Shown one piece after another: positions 30,609-39,262 of a stretch of DNA of 64,000 nucleotides. The DNA lies in assembly GCF_001613345.1 (NCBI RefSeq), contig NZ_BDCE01000006.1:62001-126000 (forward strand). The letters are read 5' to 3'. Positions within the stretch are counted from its first letter, which is position 1. The number at the start of each line of letters is the position of its first letter. This DNA is from Nocardia uniformis NBRC 13702. GTDB lineage: Bacteria; Actinomycetota; Actinomycetes; Mycobacteriales; Mycobacteriaceae. The notes beneath the pieces were generated by a model. That model was not told the origin of the DNA and searched no databases. It saw only the letters and a list, made by a program, of their open reading frames with translations. Both the position numbers and the translations under genes were made by a program.

Positions 30609-31441
30609 CAAGCGCAGCTCATGAGGCACGCGAAGCTCTCGGTATTCGGCTCCGGGAGCTTCGTCGCGATGCCGGGCTGACCGGTCGGCGGCTCGCTGAA
30701 CTCGCGGGCTGGCACGAATCGAAGACGAGCCGCATCGAGTACGGCAAGCAAACCCCCTCTGAGGCAGACCTTCGCGCCTGGTGCGAGCACACCGACAGTC
30801 GTGACCACTTGCCGGATCTGATCGCGACGCTGCGGAACCTTCAGGCTGCGTACATGGAGTGGCGGCGCATTCTCGGCACCGGTACGAAGCGCCGTCAGAA
30901 AGTACAAGTGAAGCTAGAGGCTGAAGCCCGCGCGATGCGCTGGTACGAGCCATCATTGGTGCCGGGACTGCTCCAGACCCCCGCGTACATCAAGGAAGTC
31001 TTAACCTGCGTCATCAGGTTCAATGCCATACCTGACGACCTTGAACAGGGACTGACCGCGCGAATTGAGCGGCAACAAGTGCTGTACCACGGCACGCGTC
31101 GGTTCTCGTTCGTGATTGCCGAGCAGGTCTTACAGACCACGTTGGGCAACGACTCGGTGATGCTTGGGCAGCTGGATCGTCTGCTATCGGTGATGGCGCT
31201 GCCACGGGTGAGCATTGGGATTGTGCCGCGCCGCAACGTGATTGAGGCGCTGGCACCTAACGGCTTCGTGATCTATGACAACCGGCTGGTGCAGGCGGAG
31301 ACGGTAACCGCCGAGTTGTCGATCAGCCAGCCGCGTGAGATCGCCTTGTACGGCAAATTGTTCACCCAGCTTGCCGCGCAGGCGGTCTACGGCGAAGCGG
31401 CCCGCGTATTGATCCAGGCCGAAGTGGAGAAGCGTAGGTAG
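30605..31441 (+). CDS. Xre-type HTH regulator with DUF5753 domain
   Basis: A 278-residue protein. The N-terminal HTH_31 region (IRLRELRRDAGLTGRRLAELAGW...KTSRIEYG) covers about 10-60. The C-terminal DUF5753 domain covers about 85-270, with LRNLQAAYMEWRRI, PGLLQTPAYIKEV and VPRRNVIEALAPNGFVIYD. Such proteins (the WhiJ/Scr1-like group) are abundant in actinomycetes and often act with small partner proteins in development or secondary metabolism. The gene overlaps the DUF6879 gene by 4 bases. Confidence 0.85.
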   Translation: MTSAAHEAREALGIRLRELRRDAGLTGRRLAELAGWHESKTSRIEYGKQTPSEADLRAWCEHTDSRDHLPDLIATLRNLQAAYMEWRRILGTGTKRRQKVQVKLEAEARAMRWYEPSLVPGLLQTPAYIKEVLTCVIRFNAIPDDLEQGLTARIERQQVLYHGTRRFSFVIAEQVLQTTLGNDSVMLGQLDRLLSVMALPRVSIGIVPRRNVIEALAPNGFVIYDNRLVQAETVTAELSISQPREIALYGKLFTQLAAQAVYGEAARVLIQAEVEKRR

Positions 31442-31519
31442 GGAGGTACCCCTTACCCCCGTGCAGCAACAGCGTCTCGCATAGCAGAACCCAGCCTGTA
31501 CGGGTTCCAGGGTCGCCGC

Positions 31520-32131
31520 GTGGTTCCGCTCAGTACCATGGCGATGATCAAGCACCACAATCGAATTGGGGGAGTCGTGGCCAAACCGGTACGAGAAAAG
31601 GCCCGTGGTCCCGAGCTGGGGCATCAGCGCCTTGACCGGTACACGGCCGCATACGACTGGGCTGTGAAATGCATCGACACCTGCCACTACCTGGAAGCCA
31701 TTGCCGTTCTGGACTCCTTGCTCGGTGATCGTCTCTCCAGCCGGTACACCCACATCCTGCGGGCAGAGTCGATCGTGCCCGTCGCAGTTGGAGAAGTTTG
31801 CAAGCGGCTCCTTAACGGTGACCCGAAGCTCGCAGCCCCTCAGGTGGAGAGCGATCCACGTTTCCGTGTTGTCATCGACGAAATCTGGGAATGGGCTAGG
31901 ACCCGCAATAGGGCGATGCACCAGGCGGCGAAAATCCTCCGCAACGGCGATCCAAGGGTTGCGTTCCTTGACATCCTCGAGGAACACCGTCAGACCGCAC
32001 TGGACGGCGTCGCACTGCTGCGGAAGTTCGATGAACTGGACACCCAGATCCGACAGGAGCGCGGGAAGGTCCCCGGCACGTATCCCAACGCATTCTTTCC
32101 GGAGAACCGGATCAGACGTTCCTCGATGTGA
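31520..32131 (+). CDS. hypothetical island protein
   Basis: About 203 residues from GTG 31520; ATG 31538, ATG 31544 and GTG 31577 are also possible and none has an ideal ribosome site. It is mostly alpha-helical (LDRYTAAYDWAVKCIDTCHYLEAIAVLDSLLGDRL; RTRNRAMHQAAKI), Trp-containing and without membrane segments. I do not recognise a family. The C-terminal stretch HRQTALDGVALLRKFDELDTQ reappears as a fragment at 45337-45430, so the gene belongs to the duplicated accessory set. Confidence 0.6.
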   Translation: MVPLSTMAMIKHHNRIGGVVAKPVREKARGPELGHQRLDRYTAAYDWAVKCIDTCHYLEAIAVLDSLLGDRLSSRYTHILRAESIVPVAVGEVCKRLLNGDPKLAAPQVESDPRFRVVIDEIWEWARTRNRAMHQAAKILRNGDPRVAFLDILEEHRQTALDGVALLRKFDELDTQIRQERGKVPGTYPNAFFPENRIRRSSM

Positions 32132-32450
32132 CGGTTTGGCAGCGCATCCTCAAGCCCACTCGTCGTGTCACCGCCGGAGAAAATACCCCTGGGAATCCGT
32201 ATACATCCCGAGCGACGGAGCGTTGCGGTGCGAGACCAGACGGGAGGGGAGGGGTGGGGCGGCCAGGGTTTGCGGTGCACGGTGACTCGCGATGTGCGGA
32301 GTGACTTGACGCTGACACGCTAACGACACGTTTTCAGTGAAGATCGACCGAATTTTCCGGGAACCAATGGGAAGCTTGATAGCAGTGTCGGGGCAGGTAG
32401 AACGCAGAAACGGGAACCAGTGAAAATCCTCACCGGTTCCCGTCCGCTAA
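32132..32450. other. gene-free right end of the island
   Basis: About 320 bp with no plausible gene. It holds an inverted repeat ACGGGAACC (32410-32418) / GGTTCCCGT (32435-32443) 8 bases before the right attachment repeat, which could be a terminator or a recombinase arm site. Confidence 0.5.
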
Positions 32451-32485
32451 GCAGGGGTTAGGGGTTCGATTCCCCTAGGCTCCAC
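32451..32485 (+). repeat. right 35-bp attachment repeat (tRNA-Ala 3' copy)
   Basis: Exact copy of 26485-26519. It does not form a complete tRNA, because the upstream half is missing. Confidence 0.93.
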
Positions 32486-32487
32486 AG

Positions 32488-32520
32488 ATGACCAGCGGAA
32501 ACGCTGGTCATTTTCTTTTG
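32488..32520 (+). terminator. probable original tRNA-Ala terminator
   Basis: ATGACCAGC-GGAAAC-GCTGGTCAT followed by TTTCTTTT begins three bases after the attachment repeat. This is where the tRNA terminator would have been before island insertion. Confidence 0.8.
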
Positions 32521-32583
32521 GAACCGATCCGCGTGGATGCGAAGCCCGGTACGGCTGGACGCGACCGATGTGCATGGCCGACT

Positions 32584-33532
32584 ATGGCTGACATGTTGCT
32601 CACGCGCGAGGCTGATCTGTTCGAAAGCTCCAGGGGGCGCCTGGAGGCGATCGCCTACCGCCTACTCGGCTCGGCCGGCGATGCCGAGGACGCCGTGCAG
32701 GAGACGTATCTGCGCTGGCAGGCAGCCGACCGTGAATACGTGGAGACGCCCGATGCGTGGCTGACCAAGGTGCTCACCAATCTCTGCCTCAACCAGCTCA
32801 CCTCGGCCCGCGCGCCGGGAAACCTATGTGGGGCAATGGCTTCCGGAGCCGGTGCTGGCCGGCGACCCGATGTTGGGCCCGGCCGACACCGTCGAACAGC
32901 GTGAATCGGTGTCGATCGCCATGCTCACGCTCATGGAGCGGCTCACCGCAAAGGAGCGCGTGGTGTACGTGCTGCGCGAAGCCTTCGGCTACCCGCACCA
33001 CGAGATAGCCGACCTGCTCGACATCACCGAATCGAATTGCCAGCAAGTCTATCGCCGCGCCAAACAGCACTTGGCCGTGGAACGGGCGCGCATCGAGGTG
33101 GACGAGGCCGCCGCCCGCGTGATTGTAGCGGAATTCCTCACCGCGGCGATCAGCGGCCGAACCGACAAGCTGGTGCGGTTGCTCACCGATGACGCCACCA
33201 TCATCGGCGACGGCGGCGCCTTCTACGCCACCTTGAACCGGCCGCTCGTCGGCGCCGAGCGCATCGCGCAGTTCCTGCGGCTCGCCTTCAAACCTTCCGA
33301 TGCCAAGCGGGACAGGTTCGGCGGCAAGCCCACGGCGTTCGCCGCGATCGTCAATGGCAGGCCGGCGCTGGTCGTGGTGGCCGAGGATCGCATCGTCGGC
33401 GTCGTGGTGCTGGAGGCGACCGTCGACGGCATCGCCGCCGTGCACGCCCACGCCAACCCCGACAAGCTGGCGTACGCCAATCGCCAGTGGGCCACGTACG
33501 CGCCGGGAGCACCCCTGCCCGATTTGTGGTGA
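32584..33532 (+). pseudogene. frameshifted ECF41-type (SigJ-like) sigma factor gene
   Basis: The first frame (from ATG 32584) encodes sigma region 2: [38 protein letters not shown]. The second frame (open from 32828 to 33532) encodes GQWLPEPVL, sigma region 4 (LTAKERVVYVLREAFGYPHHEIADLL) and a C-terminal SnoaL/NTF2-like domain. Intact ECF41 proteins have all three in one chain with [12 protein letters not shown] at the junction. Here the frame changes at about 32808-32822. It is either a real lesion or a base-calling error. It precedes an oxidoreductase gene, a typical ECF41 target. Confidence 0.8.
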
Positions 33533-33613
33533 CGCGCATCACAGTCGATTCCTGTCAGCATTCGTGCGGCTGTCCGGTTCAAGTTCCGAACCCACCGAGA
33601 CAGGAGCAACACC

Positions 33614-34798
33614 ATGAAGCACCGCATCGTCATCCTCGGAGCCGGGTACGCCGGAGCCACAGCCGCCGGCCGCCTGGCCAAGCGACTGCACCGCGACGAC
33701 GTCGAGATCACGCTGGTCAACGCCGATCCCGACTTCGTCGAACGGGTGCGCCTGCACCAGCTCGCCGCCGGGCAGGACCTGCCGGTCCGCTCACTGCGGA
33801 AGATGTTCGCGGGCACCGGCGTCGAGGTGCGCATCGCGTGGGTGGATTCGGTCGACGCGGACCGCAAGACCGTCGAACTGATCGGCGAGCAGGGAGCCGA
33901 GACCCTCGCCTACGACACACTCGTCTACGCCCTGGGCAGTACGGTCGCCGATTTCGGTGCGCCCGGCGTCGTCGAGCACGCCCACCAGGTGGCAAGCAAG
34001 CAGGCCGCGCTACGGCTACGGGAACGTCTGAACCAGCTGCGGGCGGACGAGACCGTGCTGATCGTGGGAGGCGGCCTGACCAGCATCGAGATCGCCACCG
34101 AGATCGCCGAGGCGCGCCCGGATCTGAAGGTCGCCGTGGCCGCGCGCGGCGGTGTCGGCGACTGGCTCGACGAGAAGGCGCAGAGCCACCTGCGCGGCGC
34201 GTTCGAACGCTTCGGTATCACCGTCCACGAGCAGGCCGACGTCACCCGGGTCGCCGAAGATGGCGTTGCCACCCGGTCGGGCGCGAAGATCCTCGCGCAG
34301 ATGACCGTCTGGACAGCGGGATTCGACGTGCACCCGATCGCGGCCGCCAGCACGCTCACCGTCTCCGCGACCGGGCGGATCGTCGTCGACGCCACCCAGC
34401 GCTCGGTCTCGCACCCGGATGTGTACGCCATCGGCGATGCCGCGCACGCTGCGGGAGTGGGCGGCAAGACGTTGCGCATGGGCTGCGCCACCGCCTCCCC
34501 GATGGCCTGGCTGGGTGCCGACGCCATTGCCGCCCGGTTGGCCGGACGTGAAGTCCCCAATGCCCCGATCGGCTACAACAGCCAATGCATCAGCCTCGGC
34601 CGCCGCGATGCCATCCTGCAGAAGGTGACCAAGGAGGATCAGCCGACCTCGAAGGTCGACGTGGGCCGCAAGGCCGCCCGCATGAAGGAGTTGATCTGCT
34701 CGATCGCGGCCTGGTGCGTGCGGCACCCGACCCTGTTGGCGCCGAGCCGGCGTCGCCGGGTCGAGACCGGCGCGGCGGCCTCGGTCGAGACCGTCTGA
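33614..34798 (+). CDS. FAD-dependent NDH-2-like oxidoreductase
   Basis: A 394-residue flavoprotein of the pyridine-nucleotide disulfide oxidoreductase/NDH-2 superfamily. The FAD site is IVILGAGYAGATAAGRLA near residue 5, the NAD(P)H site is VLIVGGGLTSIEIATEIAE near 157, and the second FAD motif is VYAIGDAAHAAG near 270. It lies 81 bases after the ECF41 sigma gene. ECF41 factors usually control a neighbouring oxidoreductase, decarboxylase or epimerase gene, so this is its likely target. The substrate is unknown. Confidence 0.85.
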   Translation: MKHRIVILGAGYAGATAAGRLAKRLHRDDVEITLVNADPDFVERVRLHQLAAGQDLPVRSLRKMFAGTGVEVRIAWVDSVDADRKTVELIGEQGAETLAYDTLVYALGSTVADFGAPGVVEHAHQVASKQAALRLRERLNQLRADETVLIVGGGLTSIEIATEIAEARPDLKVAVAARGGVGDWLDEKAQSHLRGAFERFGITVHEQADVTRVAEDGVATRSGAKILAQMTVWTAGFDVHPIAAASTLTVSATGRIVVDATQRSVSHPDVYAIGDAAHAAGVGGKTLRMGCATASPMAWLGADAIAARLAGREVPNAPIGYNSQCISLGRRDAILQKVTKEDQPTSKVDVGRKAARMKELICSIAAWCVRHPTLLAPSRRRRVETGAAASVETV

Positions 34799-34821
34799 GC
34801 GCGCGGGTGCGAAACGGCACC

Positions 34822-34860
34822 GGTCCGCGCCAGCCCGTTGCGGCTGGCGCGGACCAGTTT
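34822..34860 (+). terminator. terminator after the oxidoreductase gene
   Basis: A perfect 14-bp stem GGTCCGCGCCAGCC with loop CGTTGC, followed by AGTTT. Confidence 0.8.
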
Positions 34861-34910
34861 CCGGCCTGCGTGATTCGCAAGGTCAGGGGTTTGTTTCGCC
34901 CGAACCCCTC

Positions 34911-34933
34911 CCGGCGGGCTTCGCCCCGGACCC
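34911..34933. repeat. short G/C-rich intergenic repeat, also at 26602-26626
   Basis: CCGGCGGGCTTCGCCCC-GGACCC here matches CCGGCGGGCTTCGCCCCCGG at 26602 on the same strand. It is a self-complementary motif of the type scattered between genes in high-GC genomes. The rest of 34856-35107 has no gene. Confidence 0.6.
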
Positions 34934-35107
34934 TCACCCCGCGTTGTCGTTTCGTCTCCGTTCGCTGTCCTCTGTTCGTGCCGGCAACCGCCGCTGAGCG
35001 TTGTCCACCGTGAGAAGTCCAGGGCTTGGACGTGCGGGGTATGTGAGGGTGCACAGGCACGGCGCGTGCGTGTGGGTGTCGGGAGCTTGCGTCGTAAGGT
35101 GGCGGGC

Positions 35108-36133
35108 ATGGCTTCCACCGAGATATCCAAGCTGGTCCAGTCGGTGGTGGAGCCGTATCTGCTGAGCGGAACGCGTAAGTACAACCGGCGGCAGGTGGCC
35201 GACCTGACCGGGGTGCCGTCGACACTGTCGCGGCGGCTGTGGGTTTCGTTGGGCTTTCCCGCCGATCCCGATGACAGCGCCGTCGAATTCACCGATGCCG
35301 ATGTGCAGGCCGTTCGGACCTTCACCCAGTTGAATGTGCTTGCGCGGGCGGATGTCCCACGACAGACGGCCGCCGCGCGACAGCTCGGACAGTCCATGGC
35401 GCGGCTGGCGGAGTGGCAGGTGGATCTGGTGACCGAGGAGATCCTCGACCGGATCGCCGCCATCACCACCGCCAATCCGGCCGCCGATCCGGAGACGGTG
35501 GCGCGGGCCGCGACCGAGGAGGTCGTCTCCGAACTCGAACAGCTGCTGTCGTACGCGTGGCGGCGGCAGTTGGCCTCCTCGCTGGCACGTTCGCTCGACG
35601 GCGGTGCGGTGGCGGGGGACCAGATGCGCCAGCTGGCAGTCGGATTCGCCGATATGGTGAGCTACACCCGCCTGACCCGGCATTTGGATCCGGAGGAGCT
35701 GTCGGCGCTGCTGGAATCCTTCGAGACGGTCACCAGCAATGCCATTACCGCCAATGGCGGCTGGGTCATCAAGAATGTCGGCGACGAGGTCATGTACGCG
35801 GCGAATACGGCCAGGCAGGGTGCGCGCATTTCGCTCGCCATCCAGGAGGCCGCCGAGGCCTCGTCGGGGATCACCACGGAATTGCGGATCGGAGTGGCGT
35901 ACGGCGAGGTGCTGCAACGGTTCGGCGACCTGTACGGATCGGTGGTGAATGTGGCCGCGCGGCTCACCGGTGTAGCGCGTCCGGGAACCGTACTGATCGA
36001 CGACGGCGCGGCGGCACAGCTGGACGGCGATCCGGAATTCGTCCTGCGTCATCTGCGCAGTGTGCGGGTGCGGGGAATTACCCGATTGCGCGGGCATGTG
36101 CTGCGCCGCAATGAGATTCGTCCACTGATCTGA
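35108..36133 (+). CDS. class III adenylate cyclase
   Basis: A 341-residue soluble protein. The N-terminal ~170 residues are helical, with a MerR/HTH-like start (KYNRRQVADLTGVPSTLSRRL), as in several mycobacterial cyclases. The catalytic domain (about 172-335) has both metal aspartates D182 (FADMVSYT) and D226 (NVGDEVMY), the adenine-specifying pair K222/D274 (FGDLYGS), and the transition-state residues N281 and R285 (NVAARLT). All key residues are present, so ATP-to-cAMP activity is expected. ATG 35108 follows AAGGTGG. Confidence 0.9.
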   Translation: MASTEISKLVQSVVEPYLLSGTRKYNRRQVADLTGVPSTLSRRLWVSLGFPADPDDSAVEFTDADVQAVRTFTQLNVLARADVPRQTAAARQLGQSMARLAEWQVDLVTEEILDRIAAITTANPAADPETVARAATEEVVSELEQLLSYAWRRQLASSLARSLDGGAVAGDQMRQLAVGFADMVSYTRLTRHLDPEELSALLESFETVTSNAITANGGWVIKNVGDEVMYAANTARQGARISLAIQEAAEASSGITTELRIGVAYGEVLQRFGDLYGSVVNVAARLTGVARPGTVLIDDGAAAQLDGDPEFVLRHLRSVRVRGITRLRGHVLRRNEIRPLI

Positions 36134-36193
36134 GAATTTCGGCACTGCGCCGCGAATTCGCCACCGGCCGACGGCGTCCCCTGGAAATAGGGG

Positions 36194-36263
36194 CGGGCCT
36201 CGGCGAAGGGGGGGAGTTAGCCGAGGCCCGCAGTAGGTCGGCCCCGGGGGGGAGGGGGCCGAC
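36194..36263 (+). terminator. two tandem hairpins after the cyclase gene
   Basis: Stems CGGGCCTCGGC/GCCGAGGCCCG (36194-36204 and 36220-36230) and GTCGGCCCC/GGGGCCGAC (36237-36245 and 36255-36263), both with purine-rich loops. The rest of the 415-bp gap up to the ABC transporter gene (36134-36547) has no gene and probably holds its promoter. Confidence 0.6.
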
Positions 36264-36547
36264 GGGAACGATCCTACGCGACGATTCGTATTTGCGTGTG
36301 CACGGCGGCGATCGGTTTCCAAGAATTTTCCGCCGGAACCTGTCGTACCCCGGTGCGAACATGTGTTCGCGCACGAGCTGTCGCCGCGGTCTTGCCTCAC
36401 GGGTATTTCAGATCCACCTAATTAGGATGAAATCACCCAGGCCCTGGGCAATACTGGGGCAATAGGCAACTGGTCATGGTCGACAGTATCTGCGCAGCTC
36501 AGAACCCACGAGACAGCAGCTCGGAACCACGAGACACCAGGAGAATC

Positions 36548-37543
36548 ATGCCCGACGCAATCGTCGCCGAGGGTCTGGTCAAACGGTACGGCCAAGTGGT
36601 CGCACTGGACGGACTCGATCTAACGGTGCCCGAAGGAACGGTCACGGCCCTACTCGGCCCCAATGGTGCGGGCAAGACCACCGCGGTCCGCGTCCTGACC
36701 ACCTTGCTCATCCCCGATACCGGTCGCGCCATCGTCGCGGGCGTCGACGTACTGAAAGATCCACGGTTGCTGCGATCGAAAATCGGTACTTCGGGTCAGT
36801 ACGCGGCCGTTGACGAATACCTCACCGGTTTCGAAAACCTCGAAATGGTCGGTCGGCTCTACCACATGGGGACACAGCGCAGTAAGCAGCGAGCGCGCGA
36901 ACTCTTGGAGCGGTTCCGGCTCTCCGATGCCGCCGACCGTCCGGTGAAGGGCTACTCGGGCGGTATGCGACGGCGGCTCGACCTGGCGGGTGCGCTGGTC
37001 GCCAATCCCCCGGTGCTCTTCCTCGACGAGCCGACCACCGGTCTCGATCCCCGTGCGCGACTGGACCTTTGGGATGTCATGGAAGAACTGGTGGCGGGCG
37101 GCACCACACTGCTGCTGACCACCCAGTACCTGGAGGAGGCCGACCGGCTGGCCGATTCCATCGCGGTTATCGACCACGGCAAGGTGATCGCCGAGGGCAC
37201 CTCCGATGAATTGAAGTCCATGGTCGGCGGTGACCGCATCGAACTCACCGTGGACCACGTGGACAACCTGGGTATCGCCCAGCAGGCCCTGGCCGGGCTG
37301 GCGTGCGGTGAGATTCGGCTGGAGCCGGGCCTGCGGCGCATCATCGTCCCGGTCGACAATGGCTCACAGGCCCTGGTCGATGCGATCGGGCAGCTGGTCA
37401 AACATGAGGTGGCGATCCATGACGTCGGTTTGCGGCGTCCGTCGCTCGATGACGTCTTCCTATCGCTGACCGGGCACGAGGCCGAGGAATTGGTGAACGG
37501 CTCGCAGGCGGCGGAACTGGCGACGGAAGGACAGTCCCGATGA
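36548..37543 (+). CDS. DrrA-like ABC exporter ATP-binding protein
   Basis: A 331-residue ATPase of the daunorubicin-resistance (DrrA) type. Walker A is GPNGAGKTT at 37-45, the ABC signature YSGGMRRRL, Walker B VLFLDEPTTGLDP, and the family C-terminal extension ending in LRRPSLDDVFLSLTGH. ATG 36548 has AGGAGA upstream. It energises the membrane partner encoded next, with a 4-base overlap. The exported substrate may be a lipid or drug and cannot be deduced. Confidence 0.92.
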   Translation: MPDAIVAEGLVKRYGQVVALDGLDLTVPEGTVTALLGPNGAGKTTAVRVLTTLLIPDTGRAIVAGVDVLKDPRLLRSKIGTSGQYAAVDEYLTGFENLEMVGRLYHMGTQRSKQRARELLERFRLSDAADRPVKGYSGGMRRRLDLAGALVANPPVLFLDEPTTGLDPRARLDLWDVMEELVAGGTTLLLTTQYLEEADRLADSIAVIDHGKVIAEGTSDELKSMVGGDRIELTVDHVDNLGIAQQALAGLACGEIRLEPGLRRIIVPVDNGSQALVDAIGQLVKHEVAIHDVGLRRPSLDDVFLSLTGHEAEELVNGSQAAELATEGQSR

Positions 37544-38388
37544 GCGCGACCCTGACGACCGTCGAGAATCCGACGCTGGCACAGCGGGCGGTGATGTTGG
37601 CCAGCGACAGTCTGACCATTACCAAGCGCAATGCCATCAAGATCAAGCGTGTTCCGGACGTACTGATCTTCACCACGCTGTCGCCGATCATGTTCGTACT
37701 GCTGTTCGCGTACGTATTCGGCACAGCCATTCAGGTTCCCGGGATGGAGGGCGGTTACCGCGAATTCCTGATCCCGGGCATTTTCGCCCAGACGGTCATC
37801 TTCGGCGGCACCTTCACGGGTTTGAGCCTGGCCGAGGATATTCAGAAGGGGATTATCGACCGGTTCCGCTCGCTACCCATGGAGCCCGCGGCCGTGCTCA
37901 TCGGACGCACCAGCGCCGATGTCGTGATCAATGTGGTGAGCCTGGTGGTCATGTCGCTCGCTGGTCTGCTGGTCGGCTGGCGGATCCGCGGATCGTTCGT
38001 CGACGCGGTGCTGGCGTTTCTGCTCCTACTGCTGTTCGCCTACTCGATCTCGTGGATTATGGCCATCATCGGCTTGATCGTGCGTGCGCCCGAGGTGTTC
38101 AACAATGCGGTCTTCATGGTGATCTTCCCACTCACCTTCTTGGCCAACACCTTCGTACCAATGGATAAGCTGCCCGCTCCGCTGAAGCTGTTCGCGGAAT
38201 GGAATCCGGTATCGGCGCTGACGCAGGCGTGCCGCGATCTGTTCGGCAACACCAATGCTGCGATGCCGCCGCCGGACACCTGGTCGATGCGGCACCCGGT
38301 GATCACCACCCTGGTCTGGGTGGTCATCATCCTGGTGATCGCCGTACCCCTGGCCGTACGTCAGTACAAGCGTTCGGTGAGCCGCTAG
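37540..38388 (+). CDS. DrrB-like ABC-2 type permease
   Basis: A 282-residue integral membrane protein with about six hydrophobic segments. The first follows IKIKRVPDVLIFTTLSPIMFVLLFAY, and the family motif GIFAQTVIFGGTFTGLSLAEDIQKGIIDRFRSLPM is present. It forms the membrane part of the exporter with the preceding ATPase. The ATG overlaps the upstream stop (ATGA). Confidence 0.92.
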   Translation: MSATLTTVENPTLAQRAVMLASDSLTITKRNAIKIKRVPDVLIFTTLSPIMFVLLFAYVFGTAIQVPGMEGGYREFLIPGIFAQTVIFGGTFTGLSLAEDIQKGIIDRFRSLPMEPAAVLIGRTSADVVINVVSLVVMSLAGLLVGWRIRGSFVDAVLAFLLLLLFAYSISWIMAIIGLIVRAPEVFNNAVFMVIFPLTFLANTFVPMDKLPAPLKLFAEWNPVSALTQACRDLFGNTNAAMPPPDTWSMRHPVITTLVWVVIILVIAVPLAVRQYKRSVSR

Positions 38389-38403
38389 GTACGAATTATT
38401 TTC

Positions 38404-38598
38404 TCAGCGCGCGGTTTCCGTGCCCGCCTCGGCGAGCGGGGTGGGTGCGGAACCGTTGCGGGAATAGCCCAGGCGCGGCGGTTCGGCCGCCGGGGCGGGT
38501 GGTTGGGGGCGCCGGTTCAGAATGGCGGCCACAATGCTGCCGGCCACTCCGAGTAGTGCCGCCGCGATCATTCGGTTGCGAAAACTCCCCAGCTCCAT
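38404..38598 (-). CDS. short single-pass membrane protein, CwsA-like position
   Basis: A 64-residue protein with one membrane helix (MIAAALLGVAGSIVAAIL), then RR and a Pro/Ala-rich tail. It sits on the opposite strand just before ppiA, the place of CwsA (Rv0008c) in mycobacteria, whose C-terminus also has a membrane helix, Arg residues and a Pro-rich tail. The large N-terminal part of CwsA is absent. Homology is possible but not shown. Confidence 0.6.
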   Translation of the reverse strand: MELGSFRNRMIAAALLGVAGSIVAAILNRRPQPPAPAAEPPRLGYSRNGSAPTPLAEAGTETAR

Positions 38599-38717
38599 GC
38601 GACCACTGTGGCACAGCAGGGGATTTCGCGCAGCAAGGGGTCATGACCGCAGGTCGTCGCGGGTCCGACGGTAGGTCACTGAGCCGGTACACCGGGGCGA
38701 CCGCATAACATGGGCGC

Positions 38718-39245
38718 GTGACCTCACCGAATCAGACCGCCGTGGCGACGCTGCATACCAACCTCGGCGATATCAAGATCGCGCTTTTCGGTAACCACGC
38801 CCCCGTGACAGTGCGGAACTTCATCGCATTGGCCGACGGTTCGGCCCCGTACACCACGAAGAACGCCTCCGATGGCACGTCCGGCCCGTTCTACAACGGC
38901 TCGGTCTTCCACCGCATTATCGATGGCTTCATGATCCAGGGTGGTGACCCCACCGGCACCGGCCGTGGTGGACCGGGCTACGAGTTCAAGGACGAATTCC
39001 ATCCGGAGCTGCGCTTCGACCGCGGCTACCTGCTGGCCATGGCCAATGCCGGTCCGGGCACCAATGGTTCGCAATTCTTCATTACCGTCGGTCCACAGTC
39101 GCACCTGAACCGCAAGCACACCATTTTCGGGGAGGTGGTGGACCCGGATTCCCGCAAGGTCGTCGATGCCATCGCCACCACCGCGACCGATCGCAACGAT
39201 CGTCCCAAGGACCCGATCGTGATCGACAGCATCACCATCAGCTGA
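38718..39245 (+). CDS. ppiA: cyclophilin-type peptidyl-prolyl cis-trans isomerase
   Basis: A 175-residue cyclophilin. The active-site segment FHRIIDGFMIQGGDPTGTGRGG, followed by MANAGPGTNGSQFFITV and HTIFGEVVD, is complete, including the catalytic Arg. No signal peptide is seen, so it is probably cytosolic. The start is GTG 38718. Position matches Rv0009, close to crgA and the kinase operon. Confidence 0.95.
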   Translation: MTSPNQTAVATLHTNLGDIKIALFGNHAPVTVRNFIALADGSAPYTTKNASDGTSGPFYNGSVFHRIIDGFMIQGGDPTGTGRGGPGYEFKDEFHPELRFDRGYLLAMANAGPGTNGSQFFITVGPQSHLNRKHTIFGEVVDPDSRKVVDAIATTATDRNDRPKDPIVIDSITIS

Positions 39246-39262
39246 ACCGGAAAGCAGTCGAG

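Larger units (their letters stand above)
26485..32485. mobile_element. tRNA-Ala genomic island (no integrase seen)
   Basis: The region between the 35-bp direct repeats is about 5.97 kb including one repeat. It contains only accessory genes: an AbiE-like pair, a broken toxin-antitoxin pair, an HTH/resolvase-like pair, a small protein-DUF6879-HTH/DUF5753 operon and one hypothetical gene. The original tRNA terminator appears to be displaced to the far side (32488-32511), while a new hairpin follows tRNA-Ala. No tyrosine recombinase gene is recognisable, so the element may be a remnant or be moved by an enzyme encoded elsewhere. Confidence 0.8.

Noticed and set aside
33487..34551. Plus-strand open frame of 354 codons within the oxidoreductase region
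   Set aside because: Arg-rich frame overlapping the flavoprotein gene, which has all FAD and NAD(P)H motifs.
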